Assembly (NCBI RefSeq): GCF_947179165.1
Contig: NC_077245.1
Coordinates: 13,238,740-13,302,739 of the forward strand
Reading direction: 5' to 3'
Source of the DNA: Solanum dulcamara
Lineage: Eukaryota > Streptophyta > Magnoliopsida > Solanales > Solanaceae
DNA: 64,000 nucleotides
The notes under the pieces: generated by a model
What the model saw: only the letters and a program-made list of their open reading frames with translations
Databases searched by the model: none
What the model was told of the DNA's origin: nothing
Shown: positions 45,958-58,000 of the stretch, piece by piece
Layout: each line of letters starts with the position of its first letter
Numbering within the stretch: position 1 is the stretch's first letter
Program-made: the position numbers and the translations under genes

Positions 45958-46303
45958 TAAGAAAGAGAAGGGTAATTAAAATCGGATGCTTGGTAATGTG
46001 GTTGTTTGGAAAAGTTCAAAGAGGATAGAAAAGAGATTTAGGGATGATTTGGTGAGGTGAATGTTCTTTGGTAGAATATGTGTGTGAAGGAAAGTGATTT
46101 ATAGTAGAGATTAGAGTGGAAGTGGAAGGGGGAAAGTTTTGGGAGTTTTTGAAATTAGAGGGGAAGTTGAAGAGAGAAAGGTTTTGGGAGTTTTAGGGTC
46201 GGATATTGGAGGAGATGATGGAGGCAATTTTAGGGAATGGAGGGTTTTGGGGGTTTTGGTCTGTTTTAAACCTGATATTTAAGCTTTCGACCCGATCCTG
46301 CTT
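45958..46303 (-). promoter_or_regulatory. Probable internal promoter and leader of the env-like ORF
   Basis: On the minus strand a TATA box TATAAAT (46097-46103, in ctactataaatcact) lies about 140 bp before the ATG. It is followed by a C/T-rich leader (ttccttcacacacatattc, cccttctctttctt). Upstream sequence is also C/T-rich (aaccctaaaactcccaaaac). The GC hairpin module is about 200-300 bp further upstream. Confidence 0.5.
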
Positions 46304-46410
46304 GTGGCGCTGTAGTGGCGCATCGCGCCACTATCGCGCCCAGAGTATTCCTGAAAACTTTCTCTTGGCGCTGTAGTGGCGCATCGCGCCAGTGTAGCGC
46401 CAAGAACCAA
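46304..46410 (-). promoter_or_regulatory. GC-rich hairpin module in the Athila interior
   Basis: Two units: AGTGGCGC-ATC-GCGCCACT at 46314-46332 and AGTGGCGC-ATC-GCGCCAGT at 46375-46393, each with ggcgctgt before it. They closely resemble the LTR copies of the same element and lie upstream of the env-like ORF and its TATA box. Confidence 0.8.
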
Positions 46411-46480
46411 TGCTTCAGCTTGTTCTACACTGCTACCTGTTTTTCTGCACATGAAATTTTCACAATTATATAAACAACTG

Positions 46481-46528
46481 GGTGGGTTGCCTCCCACCTA
46501 GCGCCTTATTTTTGGTCGTGGCTCGACG

Positions 46529-46616
<88 letters not shown>

Positions 46617-46740
46617 TCGCAACATCAAACTCTATTCTTACAGAAAAATAAAATTACAAGCTATAAGTCCTAAGTTACGATACACATCACGGGTTGCCTC
46701 CCGTGCAGTGCCTTATTTTCCGTCGTGGCACGACCCAGCT
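46481..46740 (-). repeat. Duplicated post-pol motif flanking a (TA)n tract
   Basis: gggttgcctccc...agcgccttattttt...gtcgtggctcgac (46482-46527) and cgggttgcctcccgtgcag...ttattttccgtcgtggcacgac (46690-46735) are copies of one motif. They flank about 80 bp of pure TA (46529-46608). I recall the minus-strand form GGGAGGCAACCC as a recurrent motif after pol in Athila elements. Confidence 0.6.
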
Positions 46741-46746
46741 GTTGCC

Positions 46747-47250
46747 TCACTCATTTTCCAGTTCGATGGCTTCCTCTTCCCGGTTAACATCTTCACCAAA
46801 ATAATTTTTTACTCTTTGTCCATTTACCAAGAATGTAGACGTTTTCATCGTATTCCACAATTCCACAGCTCCATGTGACGTTGTACGCACCACCTCAAAA
46901 GGTCCACTCCATTTGGATCGCAATTTTCCTGGGAAGAGCTTGAGTCTAGAATTGAAGAGGAGTACCTTATGCCCAGGTTCGAAAGTGCGGGTGATGATGT
47001 GCTTGTCATGCCATCGCTTTGTTTTCTCCTTGTAGAGCTTAGCATTTTCATAAGCATGGAGCCTAAACTCTTCCATCTCGTGCAATTGATTCAACCTCTT
47101 CCGTCCTGCTAGCTCTGGATTCAGATTAAGCTTCTTGATTGCCCAGTACGCTTGATGTTCTAACTCCACTGGTAGGTGACATGCCTTACCGAATACCATT
47201 TGGTATGGGGAGGTTCCAATGGGTGTTTTTATGCTGTTCGGTATGCCCAA
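46747..47250 (-). pseudogene. Athila integrase C-terminus, shifted frame
   Basis: Frame ending in EEEAIELENE. It carries KTPIGTSPYQMVFGKACHLP and KWSGPFEVVRTTSHGAVEL, the end of the integrase and its C-terminal domain. It continues the integrase frame 48791-47229 after loss of one base near 47230: EALWAYRTA runs into a stop, whereas the other frame continues at SIKTPIG. The stop at 46747 is the normal end of pol. Confidence 0.85.
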
Positions 47251-48962
47251 AGAGCTTCATCTAATTTTTCTGACCAATCTTTCCTTTGCGCATTCACAGT
47301 CTTTTGTAATATCTGTTTTACCTCTCTGTTGGATACCTCCACTTGCCCACTGGTTTGAGGATGATATGATGTAGCAACTTTATGCCTCACCCCATACTTA
47401 GCCAAGAGATTCTTTACTGTTTGATTTATGAAGTGTGACCCTCCATCACTGATAATTGCCCTGGGAGTGCCAAATCGAGTGAAGATGTGCTTTTTCACAA
47501 ACTTGCTCACCATTTTCGAATCATTTGTAGGAAGGGCCATGGCTTCAACCCATTTGGACACGTAATCCACTGCCACTAATATATATTGATTTCCACATGA
47601 AGGAGGAAAAGGACCCATGAAGTCCATTCCCCATACATCGAAGATTTCAACCTCTAGAATGTTGTTCAAAGGCATTTCATATCTTCGTGATATGGTGTCC
47701 GTTCTTTGACATTGGTTACAGTTCTTTACATAACCTGCAGCGTCCTTAAACAACGTAGGCCAAAAGAAACCCGATTGAAGTACCTTATGTGCAGTGCGCT
47801 CTCCTCCATGATGGCCGCCATATGGTGATGAGTGGCATGCAACCAATACTTGGTGTACCTCTGCTTCTGGCACACATCTCCTCACCATTCGATCAACACC
47901 TCGCTTGAATAAATAAGGCTCGTCCCATATATAGAGGCGAACATCATGCATAAGCTTCTTCTTTTGTTGTGAGGTAGCATCAGGAGGGAACACTCCACTA
48001 ACAAGGTAGTTCACGATATCTGCGTACCATGGGAGATCTTGTACCTCTATTTCCAGCAGTTGCTCATCCGGAAATTCCTCCTTTATCGGCTCCTGCTCAG
48101 CCACATGGGGCGAACCCTCTAATCTTGATAGATGGTCTACTATTTGATTTTCGCATCCCCTCCTATCTTTGATTTCGATATCGAATTCTTGTAACAACAG
48201 AATCCATCTGATGAGCCTTGGCTTGGCATCCTTCTTGTTGAATAGGTACCTAAGAGCTGCATGGTCAGTAAAAACAATCACTTTTGTACCTACCAAGTAA
48301 GAACGGAATTTATCAAACGCATAGACCAACGCCAGCATTTCTTTCTCTGTGACCGTGTAATTTGCCTGAGCAGAATCAAGAGTTTTGCTCGCATAATAAA
48401 TGGAATGAAAAATTTTCTCCTTCCTTTGTCCCAGAACTGCACCCACGGCTGTATCGCTTGCGTCACACATCAGCACAAAAGGTAACTCCCAGTTAGGAGC
48501 TAGTAGGATAGGGGCTTCAATCAGCTTTTTCTTCAAGAGTTCAAATGCCTGCAAACATTCATCATCAAAAACAAATTTTACCTCTTTTTCGAGCAACCCA
48601 CACATTGGTTTGGCTATCTTGGAAAAATCTTTGATGAAACGCCGGTAGAATCCGGCATGACCTAAAAAACTTCGAACTCCTTTTACTGAGATTGGTGGCG
48701 GAAGTTTCTCAATCACTTCAATTTTTGCTTTGTCCACTTCCAACCCATATTTTGACACTTTATGTCCCAACACAATACCCTCTTTTACCAAGAAATGACA
48801 CTTCTCCTAGTTTAAGACAAGGTTTGTGTCTTCACACCTTGCAAGTACTTTCTCTAGATTTTTCAAGCAAAGATCAAAAGACTCTCCGAAAACTGAAAAG
48901 TCATCCATGAAAACCTCTACAAAGTCTTCCACCATATCATAAAATATTGCAATCATACACCT
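47229..48962 (-). pseudogene. Athila RT end, RNase H and integrase
   Basis: In frame with the upstream pro-RT piece. The RT catalytic box reads EVFMDDFSVFG at about 48889-48921. RNase H has [31 protein letters not shown] and [11 protein letters not shown]. Integrase has [12 protein letters not shown]...CNQCQR, then [24 protein letters not shown] and [12 protein letters not shown], so the zinc finger and the DDE triad are all present. A TAG near 48811 replaces the Trp expected in LVLNWEKC. Apart from that stop and the frameshift at its end it is well preserved. Confidence 0.9.
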
Positions 48963-51299
48963 CTAAAAAGTGGCAGGAGCATTGCAAAGGCCAAACGGCA
49001 TACGCTTGAATGCGTAAGTTCCGTAAGGGCATGTGAATGTTGTCTTTTCTTGATCCTCTGGTGCAATGGTGATTTGATTGTAACCTGAATATCCATCTAA
49101 GAAACAGTAGTATTCTTGGCCTGCTAACCTATCAAGCATTTGGTCAATGAACGGTACAGGATAGTGATCTTTTCTTGTTGCATCATTCAACTTTCTGTAG
49201 TCCATGCATATGCGCCACCCATTCACTGTTCTTGTAGGTATTAACTCGTTTTTTTCATTGGTTATCACAGTCATTCCCCCTTTCTTTGGTACACACTGAA
49301 CTGGGCTTACCCACTTACTATCAGAAATTGGGTATATTATGCCTGCATCTAGCCATTTAATTATCTCTTTCTTCACAACCTCTTTCATGATGGGGTTCAA
49401 CCGGCGTTGTGGTTGTGCACTAGCCTTATGTCCTTCTTCCATGAAAATTCTGTGCATGCATAAAGCGGGGCTGATGCCATGAAGATCAGCCATTTGCCAC
49501 CCAATGGCCTTTTTGTGCCTCTTTAGTACCTCCAGTGCTGCTAGGACCTGTGCTTCAGACAAAGCAGATGAAATGATTATAGGTAAAGTGTTATTTATTC
49601 CAAGAAAAACATACTTGAGATGTGCTAGCAGTTTTTTTAACTCCAATTTAGGGACTTCCTCGAGAGAAGGCTTGGGTGAAGGACCCAATTCTCTGTTTAA
49701 GGGTTCTACATTCTTCTTCCACATGTTAATATTTGGTATATCGAGTATACTTGCTAGCTCTTTAGCTTCCATGTCCCCTGCAATATCTTGACCCATTACG
49801 ACTTTCGCCAATGGGTCATTTGAGGTAGTACATTGAGCTGATATTTCCTCGTCAATGATGGTTACAGCAGACAGCTCTTCATAAATTGCAGGCAATTTCA
49901 GTGCATGATATACATCGAACACTTCCACTTTATCATGTGCTCTCATAGTCAATCTACCTGCAGCCACATCAATTAGTGCCCTGCCTGTTGCTAAGAACGA
50001 GCGTCCTAAGATAAAAAGAACGTCGAGGTCCGGCTCAAAATCTAAAACGACAAAATTAACAGGGAAGATAAGGGATCCTACTTGTACCAAAACATCTTCA
50101 ATGATACCATCAGGTCTAGCTACAGAACGATCAGCCAACTGTAGCAAAATAGTTGTTGCTTTAAGTTCCCCCAGGCCTAATTTCTTAAGCATGGATCTAG
50201 GCATTAAGTTGATACTAACACCCAGATCACAGAGACCTCTTGCATTACTATATTTACCGATGGTTACCTGCACCGTGAAACTACCTGGATCTTTTAGTTT
50301 GGCTGGAAGCTTGCTTTTGTTCAAGATTCTTGAACTACACTCTTTAGTGAGTGCCACAGTTGCAAATTCAGCCAACTTGCTTTTATTGGCCACAATATCC
50401 TTGACAAATTTAGCATACTTTGGGATTCCCTGTAAAACATCAATCAAAGGCAAATTAATTTGCACCTGTTTCAACAAATCTATAAACTTTGCAAAACACT
50501 CCTCTTCTTTCTTCTTTTTAAATTTTTGAGGAAATGGAGGAGGAGGTTTTGTCTTTAGTTCCTCTATTTCTTTTGACCCGCTAGGTTCACCTTCTTGCCC
50601 GACTTGCTCTTTGCCTTTTTTCTCTGCCAATTTTTCTTTGGGAGCCAATTCAGTGAGTGGGTGACCACTGCGAGTAGTCACGACATTCACCTGTTTGGGA
50701 TTGGGGTCAGTGTTACCTGGTAAGCCCTCTTGTTGGCGAGAGCTATGTGCACTTGCTAATTGCCCAAGCTGTTTCTCTAAATTTTGGGTAGCCAATTGAT
50801 TTTGTCGGACATCGGAAGCTAGCTTGGCTTGGTCTGTCATGATTTGTTTCAACATGTCCTCAACACTCATGCTTCCCGATTTTGTTGATGCTTGATCAAT
50901 TTGACTTTGAGCATTGTATCCTTGACTAGGATTACTGTATTGGTGTCCACTTCCCTGTGGTCTGTATTGAGTTGGCCCATGATGATGATTTTGTTGATTT
51001 CCACCCCATGAGAAGTTAGGATGGTTTCTCCAATTTGGGTTGTAAGTATTTCCATAGTTTTGGTTACCAACACCCTTAGGTGCATTACCTACAAAATTTA
51101 TTGATTCTGGATTTGCTCCACAATGTTCGGCCACATGCTCACTGCTTCCACATACTTCGCACCACATATGTTGTTGTTGAACCATGCTCACTGAAGCCTG
51201 CTGCTGTCCTTTTGCTAGTGTGTTGAAATGTGTTGTCATCATATTTTGCATTGCTGCAATTTGTGCTGTCAATGCAGTTACTGCATCAACCTCTAACAT
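48963..51299 (-). pseudogene. Athila zinc knuckle, protease and reverse transcriptase N-part
   Basis: 778 codons. A CCHC zinc knuckle CEVCGSSEHVAEHC is near residues 47-60, then a low-complexity Asn/Gln/His linker. The protease has ARGLCDLGVSINLMPRSML with Asp in place, and RT follows with WVSPVQCVPKKGGMTV, NGWRICMDYRKLNDAT and MPFGLCNAPATF. The terminal TAG at 48963 replaces the Gln codon expected after ATF, by one C-to-T change. The ATG at 51299 overlaps the gag stop (ATGTTAG). Sequence before this ATG in the same frame (GNPEWNGGNARSVTQKQAG) continues gag sensibly, so gag and pol were one frame, broken by one missing G near 51356. Confidence 0.88.
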
Positions 51300-51997
51300 G
51301 CCTGCTTGTTTTTGGGTGACAGATCGAGCATTTCCTCCATTCCACTCCGGATTTCCTTGGATATGCGATTTAACAATGTGTATAACTCGTTATATGTTTT
51401 CTCCAGGGCTTGCCCACCTGCAGTTGAATCAAGAAGAATTTTTGTTTTAGGCTCCAACCCTTCTATGAAGGTATGGACCAAAACTTCGTTAGCCTGATAA
51501 TGATGAGGGCAACTAATGAGTAATGATTTAAATCTGTCCCAAGATTGGTACAAATTTTCTCCTAACTTTTGCTTGAAGCTCAAAATTTCAGCCCTCAACT
51601 TAGCCGTCTTCCCCGAAGGGAAGAACCTTATAAGAAACTTGCGGGCCAAATCATTCCACGAAGTGATTGAATTTGGTGGTTCCGACTTCAACCACCTCTT
51701 GGCTTCTCCTATCAAAGAAAAAGGAAACAATGTTAGTCTCACATAATCAGGAGATACCCCAATTGGCGTGTAAGTGTCGCTGATCTCCAAAAAATTTTGG
51801 ATGTGAACTTGAGGGTCTTCATGAGACAATCCCGTGAACTGTCCATTAGAGTGCAACAATTGCACCATATTCTGTTTTAATTCAAATCTCCCTCCAGCTG
51901 GCGGTTTCTGAATGTTGGAGGTGACATTTGCAGTGAGTGGGACTGCCACATCACGTACGATCCTGGCTGCCATGACTGCAGGGAGCTCCTCTGGCAA
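51293..51997 (-). pseudogene. Athila gag capsid region
   Basis: Reads PAVMAARIVRDVAVPL, then the Retrotrans_gag fold: HEDPQVHIQNFLEISDTY, LFPFSLIGEAKRWLKSEP, ARKFLIRFFPSGKTAKLRAE and WDRFKSLLISCPHH. The ATG at 51997 is probably not the original start: the same frame continues upstream as LDRDKELVDPLSEPERFF to about 52155 without a Met, which looks like the usual gag N-terminus. A lost start codon or a start further upstream by a non-standard route is likely. Confidence 0.8.
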
Positions 51998-52232
51998 GAC
52001 CTCTCCTTCTAAATCGTGATTTTCCGCCAGATTTAGTTTATGTATTAAGTTTTGCGAAGCCGCTGTTCGCCTCTTCCGTTGAAAGAATCGTTCAGGCTCG
52101 GATAACGGATCTACAAGCTCTTTGTCTCTGTCCAGTGTAATGTTTAAGTTACCTACGAAAATTCACAGCTAAGACCAAGTTGTTAAAGCTAGCATAATCA
52201 ACATAGAAAGTCAATTTACCTAATTTCTGAGG
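51998..52232 (-). other. Athila leader, including probable gag N-terminus without ATG
   Basis: Between PBS and the first gag ATG. The in-frame stretch 52155-51998 has no stop and reads PERFFQRKRRTAASQ and LNLAENHDLEGEVLPEE, consistent with lost gag N-terminal coding. Confidence 0.55.
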
Positions 52233-52250
52233 TCCCCGGCAGCGGCGCCA
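52233..52250 (-). other. Primer-binding site of the Athila element
   Basis: Minus-strand TGGCGCCGCTGCCGGGGA, the Athila-lineage PBS as I remember it (tRNA-Asp type), six bases inside the LTR. Confidence 0.85.
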
Positions 52251-52256
52251 AAAACT

Positions 52257-53600
52257 TGTTATTGCTACAATTGCATACGCAAGTGTACGTAGTCTCTCAA
52301 GTAGTAAAGCGGCTCTTTCAAGCCAGATATCGAACCCACAGGGACCTTGATAAGGCAAACAGTTTCTTTCAAATGCCTCCACTAATTATAGTTATGCAAT
52401 GAGGTTGAGATTGTTTGTTACTAATTTTCGGAAATATAAACACTTTCTCGAAGTGAAGACAATGCTATAATTATGTATATTAATCGGGCTTTAAGAGATT
52501 CCAGGGCTATAGCATCATGTGAAATCATGTTTACTATCATTCAATCTTAGTTTCCGATGGGTTATTTAATTACTGATAAAAAGGGTTAATAATCCAATTA
52601 TGGTTTTCCGACCTATAATTGCCTATCTTCATTGCCAACCTAACTACATCTTTGAGCGGTGATAGGTATGAAACAATAAAAACGCATTTAACTATCATCC
52701 TTTATCATAACCAAATGTGGTAACTAGGTATGTGTCACAAGCATCCTATCTACTAATCATGCTAACGTATGTTAGTATGAACACATTCCTTCCCTTCTTT
52801 GTTCTATCTACCTGTCCTCTTCCGAATTCAAGATAAACAACATATATATCTTAATGCTGGCCAAGCATCAAAATTATAATCACAAGAATGAAAGAGTAAT
52901 TAGAATCAACAACCCATCTTCCACCAAGTTTAAATGCTATTAAATCATGTTTCGTAGGTATAGCCCCGGAATTTGGGTGTTTAGCTACTCATATGTAAAT
53001 AACAACAACCAGGAATCAATTCCAAATACATTAGAACACATTAAGGTAAGAAAAGAACCTAAGATATTTTTGTGCTTCTCTTCTTCTTTCTTCTCTTCTC
53101 TTTCTCTTTCTGCCTCCAAAAACACCTCTCTGGCCGCTGCTCTTGCCCTAGCACACCCCACTATTTATAGTGTTCTCTCTCCTATCAATTATTGAAGAGA
53201 AGAATAATAAACAATTGGAAAGGTGATGGCGCTGTAGTGGCGCATCGCGCCACTATCGCGCCCAGGGAATTTTTGAAGAATTTCATTTGGCGCTGCAGTG
53301 GGGCATCGCGCCACTATCGCGCCCAAAACATGCCGCAGTAGTTTGTATCCTGGCGCGTCGCGCCACTAAAGTATATGCAGGTTTTGGCGCTACAGTGGCG
53401 CATCGCGCTACTATAGCGCCAGGACCATATTTCTTTTGCCTTTTGCTTTGCAAAATCCCTGCACATGTTGGAACTCATACCTTATTTCACACTTGCTTGA
53501 TTTTCATCCAAAACACGTCATTTGGCTTCAATTACTTCTAAGAATGCCTCAGAACAATGGCCAAACATAGTGCATGGGCTTATAAATGCGCCCAAGATCA
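52257..53600 (-). repeat. 5' LTR of the Athila element (1344 bp), complete
   Basis: Window orientation tgttattgctac ... gcgcccaagatca. TATA box CTATAAATAG (minus) at 53161-53170, hairpin module 53228-53424. The right flank gtgtt (53601-53605) also occurs at 41487-41491, the original target site. Confidence 0.9.
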
Positions 53601-54546
53601 GTGTTGTAGTCAAGATGGTGTTGAGATTTTGAAGGCTCTCTTCACATTTTTCAGTTCACTCAGAGTCAATTTTGTCAAATGCGTAGAAATAGAAGCAAAA
53701 ATCTTCACAAATCGATGGTAATAGCTAGCCAGCCCCACAAAATTCCTAACTTCAGTCACAGAACTAGGTCGGACCTAGTTCTTAACTGCCTTAATCTTTT
53801 GAGGATATACCATCACCCTTTTTTCGAAACTACATACTCCAAAAAGGAAACTGAAGATAACAAAAATTCATACTTGGAGAATTTAGCATACAACTTTTGT
53901 TTTCTCGGGACACCTACAATAATATGAAGGTGGTATGCATGCTCCTCCTTACTCTTAGAATAGATTAGGATATCATCTATAAACACAATCACAAAAGAAT
54001 CCAAAAATGTCTTAAACACACCATTTATCAGGCTCATAAACACTGTCGGCACATTGGTCAACCCAAACGAAATTACTAGGAACTCCTAGTGTCCATACCG
54101 AGTCTAAAATACCATTTTAGGTATGTCCTCAAGCCTAATGTTTAAGATGGTACCCCTACCTCAAGTCAATCTTAAAGAAACATGAAGCACCCTACTGGTC
54201 AAACCGATCATCAATACGATGTAAGAGGTACTTATTTTGGGTGGTGACTTTGTTCAACTGCTTGTAATCTATGCACATTCTCATGTTGCAATCCTTTTTC
54301 TTTACAAACAACGCTGGAGCACCCCAAGGAGAAAGCACTAAGATAGATGAACCCCTTATAAAGTAGTTCCTAAAGTTAAGTCTTGAGTTCTCTCAACTCT
54401 GTCAGATCCATACGATATGGAGGAATAGAAACTGGACAGTGCCCGACTCTAAGTCAATGCAGAAATCAATGTCTCTATTCGGAGGTATGCCAGCTAGATT
54501 CGTAGGAAATACCTCCTTAAAATTAGGAACTACAAGAATAGACACA
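53601..54546 (-). pseudogene. Second copy of the chromovirus RT fragment (946-bp duplication)
   Basis: Base-for-base duplicate of 41487-42432 with about 8-10 substitutions and no indel. It contains the RT core frame 54061-53813 with [15 protein letters not shown]. At its right end the chromovirus continues (acacaattgaaggggaatc) into sequence absent from the left copy, so this is the original continuation of the target. Confidence 0.9.
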
Positions 54547-54617
54547 ATTGAAGGGGAATCTGCACTAATATTTGTAGTATGAGTACCAAAACACAGGATA
54601 CTTAGTAGGCATCATAG

Positions 54618-54669
<52 letters not shown>

Positions 54670-54870
54670 ATATATGTATGTATGTATATATATATATATG
54701 TATGTATGTATATATATACGAAGGAAAAATAAACCCAACAACAACAGGTAACCACAACCATAGGAACTACAAGAATAGACACAATTGAAGGGGAATCTAC
54801 ACTAATATTTGCAGTATGAGTACCAAAACACAGGATACTCAGTAGGCATCATAGACCGATCGAGCTTGGA

Positions 54871-54916
<46 letters not shown>

Positions 54917-55013
54917 GAAGGATAAATTAACCCAACAACAACAGGTAACCACAACCATCGACTCAACTCACAGAATACTAGAAAAGCAAGTATATGTAAC
55001 AAAGTAAAGATGT
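54547..55013. repeat. Tandem pair of a roughly 200-240-bp unit around (TA)n tracts
   Basis: Phrases aggaactacaagaatagaca, agtatgagtaccaaaacaca, agtaggcatcatagaccgat and aacccaacaacaacaggtaa occur twice (54525-54760 and 54761-54958), each with a (TA)n or (TATG)n tract (54623-54718 and 54875-54914). The second unit's extra length difference is in the microsatellite. It still belongs to the chromovirus region upstream of RT. 54959-55013 is unassigned. Confidence 0.7.
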
Positions 55014-58000
55014 AACAACAACAACAACAACAACAACAACAACCCAGTGAAATCCCACAACATGGGGTCTGGGGAGGGTAGAATGTACGCAGACCTTACT
55101 CCTACCAAGGTAGGACGGCTGTTTCCTGGAGACCCTCGACTCAGTAAAAGCATAAATGCATAAAAAATGTTAGATAAGAATAGAAAATTAAAAGCTTTAT
55201 GAGAAAAACAACAAACAAATAACGAATAGATAACAAATAAATACAAATAAATAAATACTAATAACAAATAACGATTAAATAAATAATGAAAGCGTCACAG
55301 GTAAAATTAAGTAATCAAAGCATAGAAAGTAATAAATAATAACAGAAATAACAGAAATCAGAAGTCAAAGCGCAAGAGATCGTAATGCACTACTACACCT
55401 ATGAATAGAGAAGAATAACGAGACTATGAACTAGCCTTCTACCCTAATGTGGGTCCTCCACATCCTCCTATCTAAGGTCATGTCCTCCGTAAGCTGTAAC
55501 TGCGCCATGTCCTGTCTAATCACCTCTCCCCAATACTTCTTCGGCCTACCCCTACCTCTTCTGTAACCATCCATGGCCAGCCTCTCACACCTCCGCACTG
55601 GGGCATCTGTGTCTCTCCTCTTCACATGTCCATACCATCTCAGTCGTATTTCCCGCATCTTGTCTTCCACCGAGGACACTCCTACCTTGTCCCGAATAGC
55701 CTCATTTCTAATCCTGTCGCTCCTGGTGTGCCCACACATCCATCTCAGCATTCTCATCTCAGCAACTTTCATCTTTTGAATGTGAGAAATCTTAACTGGC
55801 CAACACTCCGCCCCATATAGCATAGCCGGTCTAACCACCACTTTGTAGAACTTGCCCTTAAGTTTTGGTGGCACATTCTTGTCATATAGCACTCCGGAAG
55901 CGAGCCTCCATTTTATCCACCCTACCCCAATACGATGTGTGACATCATCGTCAATCTCTCTGCTGCCTTGCATGATAGACCCAAGATACTTGCAACTACT
56001 TCTCTTTTGGATGGCCTGAGCACCAAGCCTAACTTCAACGTCAACCTCCTGAGGTGTCTCACTGAACTTGCACTCTAAGTACTCTGTCTTTGTCCTACTC
56101 AACTTAAACCCTTTAGACTCCAAGGTATGTCTCCAATCCTCCAGCTTAGCGTTAACTCCACGGCGAGTCTCATCGATCAGGACTATGTCATCCGCGAAAA
56201 GCATACACCATGGCACCGCACCTTGAATTTGTCGCGTCAATCCATCTATCACCAAGGCAAATAAAAAAGGACTAAGAGTTGATCCTTGATGCAACCCCAT
56301 CACCACTGGGAAGTGCTCTGAGTCCCCTCCTACTGTCCTTACCCTGGTTTTGGCTCCCTCGTACATGTCCTTGATCACCCTAATGTATGCCATAGGTACA
56401 CCTTTAGCCTTCAAACATGTCCATAGTATTTCTCTTGGGACTTTATCATAAGCCTTTTCTAGGTCGATGAATACCATATGCAAGTCCCTCTTCCTCTCCC
56501 TATGCTGCTCCACCAGTCTCCTCATAAGATGGATGGCTTCTGTAGTTGAGCGTCCCGGCATAAATCCAAACTGGTTCTCTGAAATAGACACGTCTCTCCT
56601 CACCCTCATCTCTACCACTCTTTCCCACAGTTTCATAGTATGGCTTAGTAGCTTAATACCTCTATAGTTGTTGCAACTCTGGATATCCCCTTTGTTTTTG
56701 TATAGAGGGATCATTATGCTCGACCTCCATTCTTCGGGCATCATTGCTGTTTTAAAGATGACATTAAATAACCTAGTCAACCACTCCAAACCTATCGAAC
56801 TCGTGCTCTTCCAAAATTCCCCAGGAATCTCGTCAGGTCCGGTTGCTCTTCCCCAGCGCATCCTACGAACGACACTCTTAACCTCCTCGACCTTAATACT
56901 CCTGCAATACCCAAAATTGCAACGCCTCTCTGTATGTTCTAAATCTCCCAACACAAAGTCTCTGTCCCCTTCCTCATTCAAGAGTTTATGGAAATAGGAC
57001 TGCCATCTCTGTTTAATGAGGGTCTCGTCTACCAATACTTTTCCATGCTCGTCCTTAATGCACTTCACTTGGTCCACATCGCGTGCCCTTCTCTCCCGCG
57101 CCCTGGCTAGCCTGAACAATTTTCTATCCCCACCTTTCTCTTCTAGTTCAGCATAAAGGCGTTCAAAAGCTGTTGTTTTTGCCGTTGAAACCGCCGACTT
57201 CGCCTCCTTTCTCGCTATTTTATAAAGTTCCCTATTCGTCCACTTCTCTACCTCATCTATGCTTTCTATCAACTTTGCGTACGCCATCTTCTTTGCTTCC
57301 ACCTTTTCTTGCACTTCTCCATTCCACCACCAGTCTCCTCGATGCCGACTACGACTACCAGTCGAGACTCCCAACACTTCCCTTGCCACAGTCCTAATAC
57401 AACTATCCGTCCTATCCCACATACTGGTCGCATCCCCATTACTATCCCAGGCCCCCATGGCCTTCAACTTCTCTCCCATCTCCAGGGCATTAGCAGTGGT
57501 CAAACTCCTCCATCTGATCCTAGATCGATCATCCCCGACCCTCTTATTCCTCATCATCTTGATCCCTAAATCCATCACCAAAAGCTTATGTCGGGTTGTA
57601 AGGTTGTCTATCGGAATGACCTTACAGTCTTTGCACAGACCTCTATCGACCTTCCTCAGGAGTAAAAAATCTATCTGAGTCTTAGCCACCGAACTATGGA
57701 ATGTTACCAAGTGGTCTTCCTTCTTTGGGAAACTCGAATTGGCTATGACCAACCCAAAAGCTCTTGCGAATTCCAAAAGTGAAAGGCCTCCTACATTTCT
57801 GACCCCGTAGCCAAAGCCTCCATACACATCATCATTCCCTCCTGAAATAGACCCGATGTGATCATTGAAATCCCCTCCCACGAAAAGCTTCTCAGTAGGT
57901 GGTATACCTCCTACTAACTCGTCCAAATCCTCCCAAAAGCGCCTCTTATCCTCCTCTCTTAAGCCCGCTTGTGGCGCATAAGCACTAATAATGTTGAATG

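Larger units (their letters stand above)
42431..53600 (-). mobile_element. Athila-type Ty3/gypsy element with env-like ORF
   Basis: Minus strand. 5' LTR 52257-53600, PBS 52233-52250, gag 51997-51293, pro-pol 51299-46747 (broken), spacer with an internal TATA box, env-like ORF 45957-44737, purine tract 43758-43769, 3' LTR 43757-42431 (missing its last 17 bp). The PBS and the position and sequence of the env-like ORF place it in the Athila lineage. The LTRs align over 1327 bp with no length difference; I count about 15-17 substitutions (about 1.2%). It sits in the RT region of an old chromovirus and is flanked by a 946-bp direct duplication (41487-42432 and 53601-54546). Confidence 0.9.

Noticed and set aside
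56668..57678. Several plus-strand ORFs over 100 codons
   Set aside because: Antisense shadows of the LINE ORF.
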